From the NCBI RefSeq assembly GCF_036013915.1, contig NZ_CP107899.1, positions 682,001 to 746,000 on the forward strand: 64,000 bases of DNA. The letters run 5' to 3'. The translations under genes and the position numbers were made by a program. How positions within the stretch are numbered: the stretch's first letter is position 1; each line of letters begins with the position of its first letter. This DNA is from Streptomyces sp. NBC_00464. Lineage in GTDB: Bacteria > Actinomycetota > Actinomycetes > Streptomycetales > Streptomycetaceae. Shown piece after piece: positions 1 to 7,886 of this stretch. The notes under the pieces were generated by a model that worked only from the letters and a program-made list of their open reading frames with translations, was not told where the DNA came from and made no database searches.

Positions 1-885
1 GGTGAGCGCGGGCTGGAGCAGCGTGCAGAGCGGGATGTCGTTGAAGCCGGTGACGGCGATGTCGTCGCCGACGGCGAGCCCGGCGGCTCGGACGGCCTCG
101 TAGGCGGTCAGGGCGATCCAGTCGCTGACGCAGACCAGGGCGGTCGGACGGTCGGGGCCGGTGAGCAGACGCTGGACGACGTGAGAGAGCGCGGCCGGGT
201 CGTCGTCGGGGACGCTGACTTCGAAGGCTCCGTCGGGGGCGGATGCCGCGGCCTGGAGGAAGCCGGCCCTGCGGTCCGCGAGCCAGGGCAGTGACGCGGC
301 GGAGTTGAGGAAGCAGATCCGGCGGTGGCCCTGTTCGAGGAGGAGCCCGGCCAGTGCGGCGGTGGCGGCGGTGGAGTTGATGTCCACCCAGTTCTGGGGG
401 CGGCCGGGGGCCGTACGGCCGAAGGCGGCGAAGGGGAAGCCGGCCTCGGTGAGCACATCGACCCGGGGGTCGTCGTGGACGACGTCGGAGAGGATGAACC
501 CGTCGACCTGGCGGGCCGCGATCAGGCCGCTGAAGGATCTGGCGACCGCCTCGGCGCCCTGCCGGGGATCGGAGCGGAACACGAGGATGCGGTGGCCGAC
601 CGCGTCGGCGGCGGTCACCAGTGCCTGGAGGAAACCGCCCATCAGGGGGTTGGGGTCGGCGGGGTTGTCGGCGGGCGCCGGGTAGCCGATGACCTTGCGG
701 GTGCCGGTGCGCAGGCTGCGGGCGGACTGGTCGGGCTGGTAACCGAGTTCGTCGATGGCGGCGGTGACCCGGGCCAGAGTGGTGGCGCGCAGCCGGTGGG
801 GCGCGTTGAGGGCATTCGAGACGGTCTGGCGGGAGACTCCTGCCGCCTGCGCGACGTCCTCGATAGTCACCTGGCGAACGGTCAT
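1..885 (-). CDS. LacI-family transcriptional regulator (C-terminus cut by window edge)
   Basis: The protein reads from an ATG at 885 to the left edge without a stop, giving 295 residues of a family that is usually about 340 long. It opens with a canonical LacI helix-turn-helix (TIEDVAQAAGVSRQTVSNAL, about residues 7-26). This is followed by the hinge-helix region and a periplasmic-binding-protein-like sensor domain (VDGFILSD, NSTAATAAL, DIAVTGFND). It lies 58 bp downstream of the GH36 gene on the same strand, with a hairpin in between, so it is probably the local regulator of the sugar operon. The effector is presumably an alpha-galactoside or galactose, inferred from context only. The two inverted repeats at the operon head (7101-7114 and 7156-7169) have the central CG or pseudo-dyad typical of LacI operators and are its likely targets. 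Confidence 0.93.
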   Translation of the reverse strand, partial: MTVRQVTIEDVAQAAGVSRQTVSNALNAPHRLRATTLARVTAAIDELGYQPDQSARSLRTGTRKVIGYPAPADNPADPNPLMGGFLQALVTAADAVGHRILVFRSDPRQGAEAVARSFSGLIAARQVDGFILSDVVHDDPRVDVLTEAGFPFAAFGRTAPGRPQNWVDINSTAATAALAGLLLEQGHRRICFLNSAASLPWLADRRAGFLQAAASAPDGAFEVSVPDDDPAALSHVVQRLLTGPDRPTALVCVSDWIALTAYEAVRAAGLAVGDDIAVTGFNDIPLCTLLQPALT

Positions 886-903
886 CGTTCCTCTGTGGTC
901 GGT

Positions 904-936
904 GGGCTGGGGCGGCGGGTGGCCGCCCCCCAGCCC
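904..936. terminator. GC-rich hairpin between GH36 and lacI-like genes
   Basis: A near-perfect stem pairs GGGCTGGGGCGGCGG with the complementary right arm ending CCCCAGCCC, with one bulged base and a four-base loop. It lies between the GH36 stop (944) and the regulator start (885). It has no U-tract, as is usual in actinomycetes. It may act as a partial terminator that lowers regulator expression relative to the operon, or simply stabilise the 3' end. Confidence 0.5.
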
Positions 937-943
937 CCGGTCG

Positions 944-2806
944 TCAGTGCTCTCGGGTCAGGGTGAGCAGGCCACCGGTCGGCACGGTCACCGCGTTCGC
1001 CCCGGCAACGAGGTCGAGCACGGTCTCGGACAGGATCTCACCCCGGCAGTCCTGGACGCGGGCGAGGGCCTGTTCCGGTCGGGCAGCGGTCAGGAGCACG
1101 ACCGGGTCCCCGTCCGCGTTGGCGACGAGCACGGTCTGCGGGCCGCCGGCCGCGCGCCGGTCCGGAAGCGCGACGGGCAGCGGCGCGTAGCGGGCGACCA
1201 CCATGGTCCGGTGGTCGCCTGCGCGGACCAGCGGATAGCCGAGTTCCGGTCGTGCGGGTTCCAGGTCGCCGAGCTGGAGGACATCGGCGTACCGGCGGAA
1301 GACACCGAGCCAGAAGCGCAGGGCGGCGAGCTGGCCAGGGCTCTGGGCGTCGAGGTCCACGGAGATCTGCGGCACCGAGAACAGGGCGTTGACCAGGTGG
1401 ACCGCGACGGACTCGGGGGTCTCGGCGGGGTGCCACGTGATCATGTCGGCGTGGACGGCGAGCGGGCCCGCGGTGAGCCGGCAGTCGACGGTGCGCTGGC
1501 GGTTCTCGGCGGGGCTGAGGGGACAGTCGGTGGCACGGATCATGGTGGCGTTCGGCCAGAGCCCCGGGCTGACGTACGGCTGGCGGTGCTCGACGATCAC
1601 GTCCGGCCGGGTGCGGCGCAGGCGGGTACCGAGGTCGGCGAGGAGCTGGCGCACGCCCTCGTGGACGTCGGTGCGGTCGGCGCCGGCCGGGGCGGGCGGG
1701 GGGTCGGCAGCAGCGAAGCGATCGATGAAGTCCAGCTTCAGACCATCCATGCCCCACTCCTCGACGGCGCGGGAGATCTTTTCGATCAGGTACGCGCGGA
1801 CATCGGGGTGGCGGGGGTCCAGCACCGCCGCGTCCAGGTGGGGCTCCTCGCGAAGGATCATCCCCTTGAAGCGGTCCCAGGCCTCGTTGTGCCGGCCGAT
1901 GAACGGCACGGCGTACCAGAGGAGATAGGCGACGCCGAGCCGGTGGACCTCGGCCACATGAGCCGCGAGGTCCGGGAAGGCCGCCGGGTTGGGCTCCCAG
2001 TCGCCGCAGTGGCCGTAGCCGCGGGCACGGTCGGTGGTCTGCCAGCCGTCGTCGACGATGATGCTCTCGCAACCGACCGCCGCGGCCAGCTCGGCCTGGC
2101 GCTCAACGACGGCAGCGTCGACGTTCTGGTGGAGGCTGTACCAGGTCGAGTAGGCGGGCATCCGGGCGGCGGGCGCGATGCCGGGGTGCTTCAGGCCCTC
2201 TGCCCACCAATCGGTGACGGCCCGCAGCGTGGCCGCGAAGTGGCGGCCGCTGAGGTCGAGCCGCAGCCGCAGCGGCGGCCCGTCCGCGGTGAGGTCCTGT
2301 TCCACGGTGAAGGCGAACTCACCGCTCTCCTCCACCACACCGGCGCCGACGCGCACGGGTGCGGAGGTCTCGCCCGCGGCGGCGGTGCACAGTGCGCGGT
2401 CGTCGGCGCCGACCAGACTGGCGACGGGCGCGCCCAGGGCGAGCGAAACGGTCCGCGGGGCGACCCAGGACGGCGGCAGCCAGCGGGAGGCGTTGGTGTC
2501 CGGCGTCCAGTAGGCGGTGGCCCCGACGCAGGGGATCCGCCATTCGGCGCGGACCGTGGCCGCGTCCGATGCCGTGACCTCTATCAGGGCCACGCCGCCG
2601 CCGGCCCGGGTGACTGCGGTGTCCAGCCGGTCGCATCCCAGACCGGTGAGGTGGACGGTGAGCGGGGTGCCGGCGTCGTGGAGCAGCCCGGTGTCGAGTT
2701 GTCGGTGGACGACGGTGGCGGGTGTCGCGTCTGCCGGCGCGTTGGGGCGCCAGACCTGGACGGGCTGCTGCGAGACCGTGGGGACTTCGGGGGTCACAGT
2801 GGTCAC
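944..2806 (-). CDS. GH36-type alpha-galactosidase
   Basis: This 620-aa cytoplasmic glycoside hydrolase has no signal peptide. An N-terminal beta-sandwich is followed by a TIM barrel carrying SIIVDDGWQTTD and WGMDGLKLDFIDRF. The Asp in KLDF (about residue 359) matches the GH36 nucleophile, and the Asp in IRATDCPLSP (about 427) fits the acid/base position. The 68-residue spacing is like that of known GH36 enzymes. The GTG start at 2806 overlaps the upstream permease stop by four bases (GTGA), which fixes the start and implies translational coupling. Together with the ABC importer it should hydrolyse imported alpha-galactosides such as melibiose or raffinose-type sugars. The substrate is inferred; some GH36-like enzymes act on other alpha-linked sugars. 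Confidence 0.88.
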   Translation of the reverse strand: MTTVTPEVPTVSQQPVQVWRPNAPADATPATVVHRQLDTGLLHDAGTPLTVHLTGLGCDRLDTAVTRAGGGVALIEVTASDAATVRAEWRIPCVGATAYWTPDTNASRWLPPSWVAPRTVSLALGAPVASLVGADDRALCTAAAGETSAPVRVGAGVVEESGEFAFTVEQDLTADGPPLRLRLDLSGRHFAATLRAVTDWWAEGLKHPGIAPAARMPAYSTWYSLHQNVDAAVVERQAELAAAVGCESIIVDDGWQTTDRARGYGHCGDWEPNPAAFPDLAAHVAEVHRLGVAYLLWYAVPFIGRHNEAWDRFKGMILREEPHLDAAVLDPRHPDVRAYLIEKISRAVEEWGMDGLKLDFIDRFAAADPPPAPAGADRTDVHEGVRQLLADLGTRLRRTRPDVIVEHRQPYVSPGLWPNATMIRATDCPLSPAENRQRTVDCRLTAGPLAVHADMITWHPAETPESVAVHLVNALFSVPQISVDLDAQSPGQLAALRFWLGVFRRYADVLQLGDLEPARPELGYPLVRAGDHRTMVVARYAPLPVALPDRRAAGGPQTVLVANADGDPVVLLTAARPEQALARVQDCRGEILSETVLDLVAGANAVTVPTGGLLTLTREH

Positions 2807-3618
2807 TCCTTGGTGGCACCGGCCAGCAGGCCGGAGATGAACTGGCGTTGCAGGACGAGGAAGAGGGCCATCACGGGGATGGCGGCGATGGCCGCCGCGA
2901 GCAGGACCTGCGCGTAGTTGGTGGTCGCCAGCCCCTGCAGGGTGGCGGTGGCCACCGGCAGCGTGTACATGTCGGGGCTGCGCAGCGCGATCAGGGGCCA
3001 CACGAACTGGTTCCAGCCGCCGAGGAAGACGAACAGGGCGAGCGCCGCGATGACCGGCCGGTTGACCGGGATGACGATCCGCCAGAGCACCCGCAGTTCA
3101 CCCGCGCCGTCGACACGGGCCGCGTCGAGGAGTTCGTCGGGCATGGAGCGCAGCGCCTGCCGCATCAGGAAGATGCCGAACGGGGTGACCAGCCCCGGGA
3201 GGATGACGGACTGGTAGGAGTCGATCAGGCCCAGTTTCATCATCATCTCGAAGATCGGGATGAGCATCACCGTGTCGGGCAGGACGAGGGTGCTGAGCAG
3301 CAGGACGAAGAACAGATTGCGTCCGCGGAACTCGAACTTGGCGAAGGCGTACCCCGCGAGGACCGAGACGACGACCGCGCCGATCGTCTGGACGCCTGCC
3401 ACCAGCACGGTGTTGAACAGGACACGGGTGAGCCCGATGGAATCCTGGAGGCCCTGGAGGTTCTCCATGAGGTGACCGCCGGGCAGCAGCTTCGGCGGCC
3501 AGGAGAAGACATCGCTGTTCTCCTGTGTCGCGGCCATGGCGAGCCAGTAGAACGGACCGACGCAGAGCCCGAAGGCTCCTGCGAGAAGCAGGGTGAGGAC
3601 GAGGCTGCGGCGCTTCAC
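2803..3618 (-). CDS. ABC sugar importer, MalG-type permease
   Basis: A 271-aa inner-membrane permease with six predicted hydrophobic segments. The EAA loop is seen at LLDAARVDGAGELRVLWRIV followed by IPVNRP, the site that docks the ATPase. The GTG start at 3618 overlaps the stop of the MalF-type gene by four bases (AAGTGAAG), and its own stop overlaps the GH36 start, so three genes are chained by translational coupling. No ATP-binding subunit lies in the operon. In Streptomyces such CUT1 importers are normally energised by the shared ATPase MsiK encoded elsewhere, and this is assumed here. Confidence 0.92.
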   Translation of the reverse strand: MKRRSLVLTLLLAGAFGLCVGPFYWLAMAATQENSDVFSWPPKLLPGGHLMENLQGLQDSIGLTRVLFNTVLVAGVQTIGAVVVSVLAGYAFAKFEFRGRNLFFVLLLSTLVLPDTVMLIPIFEMMMKLGLIDSYQSVILPGLVTPFGIFLMRQALRSMPDELLDAARVDGAGELRVLWRIVIPVNRPVIAALALFVFLGGWNQFVWPLIALRSPDMYTLPVATATLQGLATTNYAQVLLAAAIAAIPVMALFLVLQRQFISGLLAGATKE

Positions 3619-4571
3619 TTGCGCTCCCCCATCAGGCGGAACTGCAGGAGTCCGAGCACCGCCACGATCAGCGCCAGCGCGTAGGCAAGGGCCGAGGCGT
3701 AGCCGAAGTCGAAGTATTTGAAGCCGTTGTTGTAGAGGTACATGGTGACCGTCAGGGTGGAGTTGTCGGGGCCGCCGCCGGTGAGGACGTAGGGCTCGTC
3801 GAAGAGCTGGAGGGTGCCGATGGTGGAGAGCACCACGGTGAGGAGCAGGATCGGGCGCAGCTGGGGAAGGGTGATGGAGACGAAGCGGCGGATCGGTCCC
3901 GCGCCGTCGACCTTGGCGGCCTCGTACAGCTCCTGGGGAACGCCCTGCAGGCCGGCCAGGTAGATCACCGCGTTGTAGCCGGTGTAGTGCCAGGTGATGA
4001 CGAGGACGACGCCGACGCGGGCCCAGAAGGGGCTGCCGAGCCAGTTGACCCGGTCGATCCCGAACCAGGACAGGACCCAGTTCAGCAGTCCTGCGTCGCG
4101 GTTGAGGATCACGGAGAACATCACGCCCGCTGCGACCAGACCGGTCAGCGAGGGCACGAAGACGCCGAGCCGCCACAGCGGGCGCAGCCAGACCTTGGTG
4201 GAGTTGAGGCCGAGGGCGACGAGCAGGGCAAGGCCGAGCATCAGCGGCACCTGGACGACCAGGATCAGCGCGGTGTTCTTCAGTGCGGTCCAGAACAGGG
4301 GGTCGTGCAGCAGGCGTCGGTAGTTGTCGAGCCCGGTGAAGTGCCGGCCTGTGCCGTTGCCGGTGGTGAGGCTGATCCAGAGCGAGGCGACGACGGGGTA
4401 CGCCTTGAAGATCGCGAACCCCAGGACGGCGGGCATGATCAGCAGGTACGGGACGGAGGCGCGGGTCAGCAGCCGGCGGCGGGCCGGGCGGGTGCGGCCT
4501 GGTCGCTTGAGGGGGCCGCGGACGGCCGCGGTAACGGTGTCGGGAGCCCGTTCGGGCGAGGCGAGGGACAT
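3615..4571 (-). CDS. ABC sugar importer, MalF-type permease
   Basis: A 318-aa membrane protein with a basic cytoplasmic N-terminus (about 35 residues) before the first membrane segment (VPYLLIMPAVLGFAIFKAYP). It has a BPD_transp_1 domain with the EAA loop ELYEAAKVDGAGPIRRFVSI. It starts at ATG 4571, five bases after the binding-protein stop, and overlaps the MalG-type gene. It forms a heterodimeric channel with the next gene product for uptake of the oligosaccharide delivered by the lipoprotein at 4577-5905. Confidence 0.92.
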   Translation of the reverse strand: MSLASPERAPDTVTAAVRGPLKRPGRTRPARRRLLTRASVPYLLIMPAVLGFAIFKAYPVVASLWISLTTGNGTGRHFTGLDNYRRLLHDPLFWTALKNTALILVVQVPLMLGLALLVALGLNSTKVWLRPLWRLGVFVPSLTGLVAAGVMFSVILNRDAGLLNWVLSWFGIDRVNWLGSPFWARVGVVLVITWHYTGYNAVIYLAGLQGVPQELYEAAKVDGAGPIRRFVSITLPQLRPILLLTVVLSTIGTLQLFDEPYVLTGGGPDNSTLTVTMYLYNNGFKYFDFGYASALAYALALIVAVLGLLQFRLMGERK

Positions 4572-4576
4572 GGTGG

Positions 4577-5905
4577 TCAGGCCGCCCGCTGCCGGCCGGT
4601 CTGCTGGGCCAGCTGGTCGGCGGCGCCTTCTAGGGCGCCGGCCGGGTCGGCACCCTTGAGCAGCACCTTGGTCTGGGCGTCGCTGGCGAACTTGAGGGCG
4701 CGGGCGTAGTCGCCGGTGAAGTTGGTGGCCCGGGCGTCGGCGGCGAGCGATTCAACGAAGGGCTTCAGCACCTTCTGGCCCCCGTAGAAGGGGGCCGGCG
4801 CACTGAACTTCGGGTCGTCGTACGCCGCCGTGAGGGCGGGGAAGACACCGCCGATGCTGAACATCCGGTTGATCTCGGCAGGCTTGGTGAGCGCGTACTC
4901 GATGAACCGCCAGGCGGCCTTGCGGCGCGTGCTGGAGCCGGCGACGGCCAGGTAGGTGGAGTTGACGATGGCGTTGCGCTTGCCCCCGGGCACTGCGGCG
5001 GGCGGCTGCATGGCACGCCACTTGCCCTTCTGCTCGGGGTATGTGGTGGCCAGGTACTCCACGGCCCAGGCGGCCTCCGCGTAGGTGGCGAGTTTTCCCT
5101 GGCTGAGGAGGCGCTTCTCCGTGCCCTGACCCGCGGTGTCGGCGACCAGCCCGGCGTCGTTGAGCCGCTTGATGAGGGTGAGGGCCTTGACGGCCTCCGG
5201 GGAGGCGAGCGTGATCTTCCCGTCCTGGTCGAAGTAGAACGCGTCCTGGAGTTGCAGCAGGTTCTGGAAGAAGTCCATGTCCTGGGTGGCCCCGGTCCTG
5301 TCGATCCCGAGCAGCTGGACCCCGGTGGCGTCGAGGATCTTCGACCCTGCGGCGGTCATGTCGTCCCAGTCGCTGATGGCTGCGGGGTCGACACCGGCCT
5401 TCTCGAAATGGTCGCGTCGATAGAAGAGACCGAGCGGGTTGACCTCCCACGGCAGGGCGTGGGCTGCCTTGTCCTTACCTATGACGGTCGGCCACAGACC
5501 CTTGGCGAAGGCGTCCTTGTGCCGGTCGGCGCCGAGCTCCGACAGATCGGCGATGCCGTCGGGGAACTTGTCCAGATAGCCGGGCAGGTAGTCGACGCCG
5601 ATGTGGAGGACGTCCGCGAGACCCTGGCCTCCCGAGGCGAGCCCGACGGTGATCTTGTCCCAGATGGCCGGGTTGCCGACGTCCTGGACGTCGACCTTGA
5701 TTCCGGGGTTGTCGCGCTCGAAGGAGGGGACGACGCTGCGCAGGCCCTTGGCCGCGGTGGTCCAGCTCCAGACGGTGATCGTGCCGCTGTCGCCGTCGGC
5801 TCCGGCGCCGCCCGATCCGTTGTCGCCACAGGCGGCCAGGCCGAATCCGGCGGCGGAGGCAGTGGCGAGCTGAAGCAGACGGCGACGGCTCAGTTGCTGG
5901 GACAT
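4577..5905 (-). CDS. Sugar-binding lipoprotein of ABC importer (Tat/lipobox)
   Basis: A 442-aa family 1 extracellular solute-binding protein. The N-terminus carries a twin-arginine pattern (SRRRLLQLA) and a lipobox ending LAAC, with the lipidated Cys at about residue 26. It is therefore probably exported by Tat and anchored to the outer face of the membrane. The ATG at 5905 is chosen because AGGAG lies just upstream (CCAGGAGCCCAT) and it places the signal peptide correctly. The mature part has the usual SBP_bac_1 signatures (ITVWSWTTAAKGL, GVDYLPGYLDKF, AIVNSTYLAVAGSS). The start lies inside the 3' end of the PLP-enzyme gene (16-bp overlap). It delivers the substrate to the MalF/MalG permeases. 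Confidence 0.93.
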   Translation of the reverse strand: MSQQLSRRRLLQLATASAAGFGLAACGDNGSGGAGADGDSGTITVWSWTTAAKGLRSVVPSFERDNPGIKVDVQDVGNPAIWDKITVGLASGGQGLADVLHIGVDYLPGYLDKFPDGIADLSELGADRHKDAFAKGLWPTVIGKDKAAHALPWEVNPLGLFYRRDHFEKAGVDPAAISDWDDMTAAGSKILDATGVQLLGIDRTGATQDMDFFQNLLQLQDAFYFDQDGKITLASPEAVKALTLIKRLNDAGLVADTAGQGTEKRLLSQGKLATYAEAAWAVEYLATTYPEQKGKWRAMQPPAAVPGGKRNAIVNSTYLAVAGSSTRRKAAWRFIEYALTKPAEINRMFSIGGVFPALTAAYDDPKFSAPAPFYGGQKVLKPFVESLAADARATNFTGDYARALKFASDAQTKVLLKGADPAGALEGAADQLAQQTGRQRAA

Positions 5906-7113
5906 ATGGGCTCCTGGAAGTGGGACGTGGTGTGGGACGTGGTGTGGGACGTGGGGCGGGTGATGGTGTGGAGGGCCTCGGTGAGCAGGTCCGCCGCGGC
6001 GTCGGACGTCGAGGCGTGGGGGGACAGCCGGATCCACTCGTCGCGGCGGGTGGTGACGACTCCGCCCGCTTCGAGGGCACGGTGGACGGCAGCTGGATCA
6101 TGGCCGGGCAGCCGGAAGGCACCGATGCCGCCGCGTTCCTGGGGCCCGATCCCGTCCAGCAGGACCTCGGCACCGGCGAGGCGCGCACGGTCGAGCAGTT
6201 CGCCGAGTACGGCGCGGATGCGACCGCCGACGACGGCCGCTCCGCCCTGGGCCGCCAGGTCGTCGATCGCCGCACCGAGGGCCGCTGCGGCCGGGAAGTC
6301 CGGGTTGGTGGCGAGATGGGCTGCGGCCCCGGCCAGCGGCGGCGCCGGATGCCGCGCCGCGAAGGGCTCCGCGACGCCGGCCCAGCCGCCGAGCCCGGGA
6401 ACCAGGCGCTCGCCGCACCGGTCTCGGATCAGCAGCAGTGCGGCTCCCCAGCCGGCCCGCATCCACTTCTGGCCGCCGCTGACGAGGATGTCCGCGGCGT
6501 CCGCTTCGAGCGGGACGGCACCCAGCCCCTGGATGGCATCGACGATCAGGAGCCGGCCGGGTCCGAGGACCTCCTTGAGGGCGGCGAGCGGTGCCAGGTG
6601 GCCGGTGAGCGAGTCGACGGCGCTGACGGTGAGGGCGGTGACATCGGGGGTGAGGTGTCGGCGCAGCAGATCGGGCGTGATGTGCCGCTCCCCGACCGAA
6701 TCGACGAACCGGACGGCGGGGCCGCCGCGCCCGGCGAAGCGGAGCCAGGGGTAGACGTTGGCGGGGAACTCGCCGCGGGGTACCAGGACGGTCCCGGGGC
6801 CGGAGAGTGCGGCGGCCACGGTGAACAGGCCGTTGCTGGTGGACGGGGCGAGGGCGATTTCGTGCGGCCGGGCGTCGAGCAGCGATGCCGCCGAGGCCAG
6901 GGAGGCCTCGTGGAGGGCGAACAGCTGGTCGAGATCTGCAGGGTTCACCCGGCCGGCGAGCGCGGCCGCGTCGGTGCGCGCGGCGGCGGCCGGGCGGGAG
7001 AGCGGGCCGATCCTGGCGTAGTCGAGGTAGCCCGCCATCGGACCACCGACGGGAGCCGCGCCTGAGGCCGCGGAAGTGGCGGCTTCGGGTACCTGAATAA
7101 TTTGATCGTTCAA
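5890..7113 (-). CDS. Class V aminotransferase-fold PLP enzyme
   Basis: A 407-aa fold-type I PLP enzyme of the class V (cysteine desulfurase/isopenicillin N epimerase-like) group. Visible signatures are STSNGLFTVAAAL (phosphate binding), VDAIQGLGAVPL with the PLP-pyridine Asp at about 192, and VSGGQKWMRAGWG with the Schiff-base Lys at about 216. The reaction cannot be told from sequence. The TTG at 7113 has an AGG about eight bases upstream, but it coincides with an operator-like palindrome. An internal ATG at 7038 (MAGYLDYARIGPLSRP) is a credible alternative start, giving 382 aa. The C-terminus ends in a TSH/TTSH repeat encoded by a 12-bp tandem repeat and overlaps the binding-protein gene. 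It is the first gene of the sugar operon, which is an unusual place for such an enzyme. Confidence 0.82.
   Translation of the reverse strand: MNDQIIQVPEAATSAASGAAPVGGPMAGYLDYARIGPLSRPAAAARTDAAALAGRVNPADLDQLFALHEASLASAASLLDARPHEIALAPSTSNGLFTVAAALSGPGTVLVPRGEFPANVYPWLRFAGRGGPAVRFVDSVGERHITPDLLRRHLTPDVTALTVSAVDSLTGHLAPLAALKEVLGPGRLLIVDAIQGLGAVPLEADAADILVSGGQKWMRAGWGAALLLIRDRCGERLVPGLGGWAGVAEPFAARHPAPPLAGAAAHLATNPDFPAAAALGAAIDDLAAQGGAAVVGGRIRAVLGELLDRARLAGAEVLLDGIGPQERGGIGAFRLPGHDPAAVHRALEAGGVVTTRRDEWIRLSPHASTSDAAADLLTEALHTITRPTSHTTSHTTSHFQEPICPSN
5920..5955. repeat. Three tandem 12-bp repeats at the 3' end of the PLP-enzyme gene
   Basis: GTGGGACGTGGT is repeated three times (5920-5931, 5932-5943, 5944-5955; the last copy ends in G). 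On the minus strand it encodes the TSH/TTSH C-terminal repeat of the PLP enzyme. It ends just upstream of the ribosome-binding site of the binding-protein gene. It probably arose by replication slippage. Confidence 0.9.
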
Positions 7114-7114
7114 A
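7101..7114. promoter_or_regulatory. LacI-type operator candidate 1 (TTTGATCGTTCAAA)
   Basis: An inverted repeat with arms TTTGA/TCAAA and a central CG pair, the arrangement bound by LacI-family proteins. It lies in an AT-rich pocket and overlaps the TTG start of the PLP-enzyme gene, or lies 63 bp upstream of the alternative ATG. The LacI-family gene at the end of the same operon is the obvious partner. A separate short palindrome, CTTGCTGCAAG, lies at 7132-7142. Confidence 0.6.
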
Positions 7115-7155
7115 AAACTGACCTAACGAGGCTTGCTGCAAGTACGTTCCGGGAA

Positions 7156-7169
7156 TTTGAAGGTTCAGA
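7156..7169. promoter_or_regulatory. LacI-type operator candidate 2 (TTTGAAGGTTCAGA)
   Basis: This site matches candidate 1 at 11 of 14 positions and is 55 bp upstream of it, about five helical turns. Two spaced sites would allow co-operative or looping repression of the sugar operon. Conservation between the two copies is the main evidence. Binding is inferred. Confidence 0.5.
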
Positions 7170-7375
7170 TTAGGGAGATCACCCCCTCGCGGCAAGAGGT
7201 TCGGCAAAACCGGCTTCCCGGAGCCTGCCGATGGGTCCGCGCGAGTGCTCCGGTGCGCGCTGCATGCCGACGTGAGCCGGGCTCCGCCGTGACCTCCGGA
7301 CAGGCGCGCATCCCGCCGGTCCCCGGCGGGTCCTCGCGCGAGTCACCCCAGCGCGCCGCACCACCCCGCCGGCAT

Positions 7376-7477
7376 ACGCGGCTGTGTTACGACCACCTGG
7401 CCGGCACCGTCGCGCCGGCAATCACCGACGCGATGGCCGGGCGCGGGCTGCTGGAGTGGGGGCCGAGCCGGGTCTGA
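7376..7477 (+). pseudogene. ArsR-family regulator, C-terminal remnant
   Basis: The reading frame contains TRLCYDHLAGTVAPAITDAM followed by GRGLLEWGPSRV and a stop. This resembles the effector-half segment of many actinobacterial ArsR repressors, where a CYDHLAG-like motif precedes the last helices. The winged-helix DNA-binding half is not found upstream (7170-7375), and no plausible start exists. It is read as a truncated, dead copy. The flanking sequence from 7178 to 7375 holds no other recognisable gene. Confidence 0.45.
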
Positions 7478-7538
7478 CCGGCAAGGGCACCCACTGGGCA
7501 CGGCCTTCACGCGCAACTGCCGAGGGTGCGGGCACGCC

Positions 7539-7877
7539 ATGTCCCTTCATGCCCGCAAGGACAACAACGCGCTCCCGCGGGTCCCGGACCACCGGGGCGC
7601 ACCGGTCGTACCCAGTCACGCTGCTCCTTACCCGCCCACCCCGGCTCCCGCATGGGGCGCACCGGCCCTGGCACCCGCTCCCGCGTCGGGTGCGCCGCCC
7701 CGGACGCCCGCGGTGCGAGCCCCGCCCCCGGCGCCCGCACCGGCTCCGGCGGCCCCCACCCGGAGTTCGCAGGAGATCATGGATCTCCTGCGGCAGCTCG
7801 GCGAACTCCGCGACGCGGGTGTCGTCACTCCTGCTGATTTCGAGGCGAAGAAGGCCGACTTCCTCAGCCGCCTATGA
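7539..7877 (+). CDS. Small Pro/Ala-rich protein with C-terminal SHOCT domain
   Basis: A 112-aa protein. Residues 1-75 are low-complexity Pro/Ala. The last 34 residues (EIMDLLRQLGELRDAGVVTP then ADFEAKKADFLSRL) match the SHOCT short C-terminal helical hairpin, a module often attached to membrane or cell-envelope proteins and thought to mediate oligomerisation. No signal peptide or membrane segment is visible. It ends nine bases from the end of the convergent LURP-one gene. The start is uncertain because the N-terminal region is poorly conserved in type. The gene could be the tail of a longer protein truncated by the rearrangements nearby. Confidence 0.6.
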   Translation: MSLHARKDNNALPRVPDHRGAPVVPSHAAPYPPTPAPAWGAPALAPAPASGAPPRTPAVRAPPPAPAPAPAAPTRSSQEIMDLLRQLGELRDAGVVTPADFEAKKADFLSRL

Positions 7878-7886
7878 CCCCACGGA

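Noticed and set aside
755..2917. 720-residue plus-strand open frame antisense to the GH36 gene
   Set aside because: It mirrors the minus-strand gene, is very rich in Gly/Val/Arg/Asp, has no family motif and no ribosome-binding site. It is a high-GC shadow frame.
7132..7142. CTTGCTGCAAG palindrome as a maltose-regulator operator
   Set aside because: It is short, single copy, and no matching regulator is present. The paired TTTGA/TCAAA sites fit the local LacI protein better.
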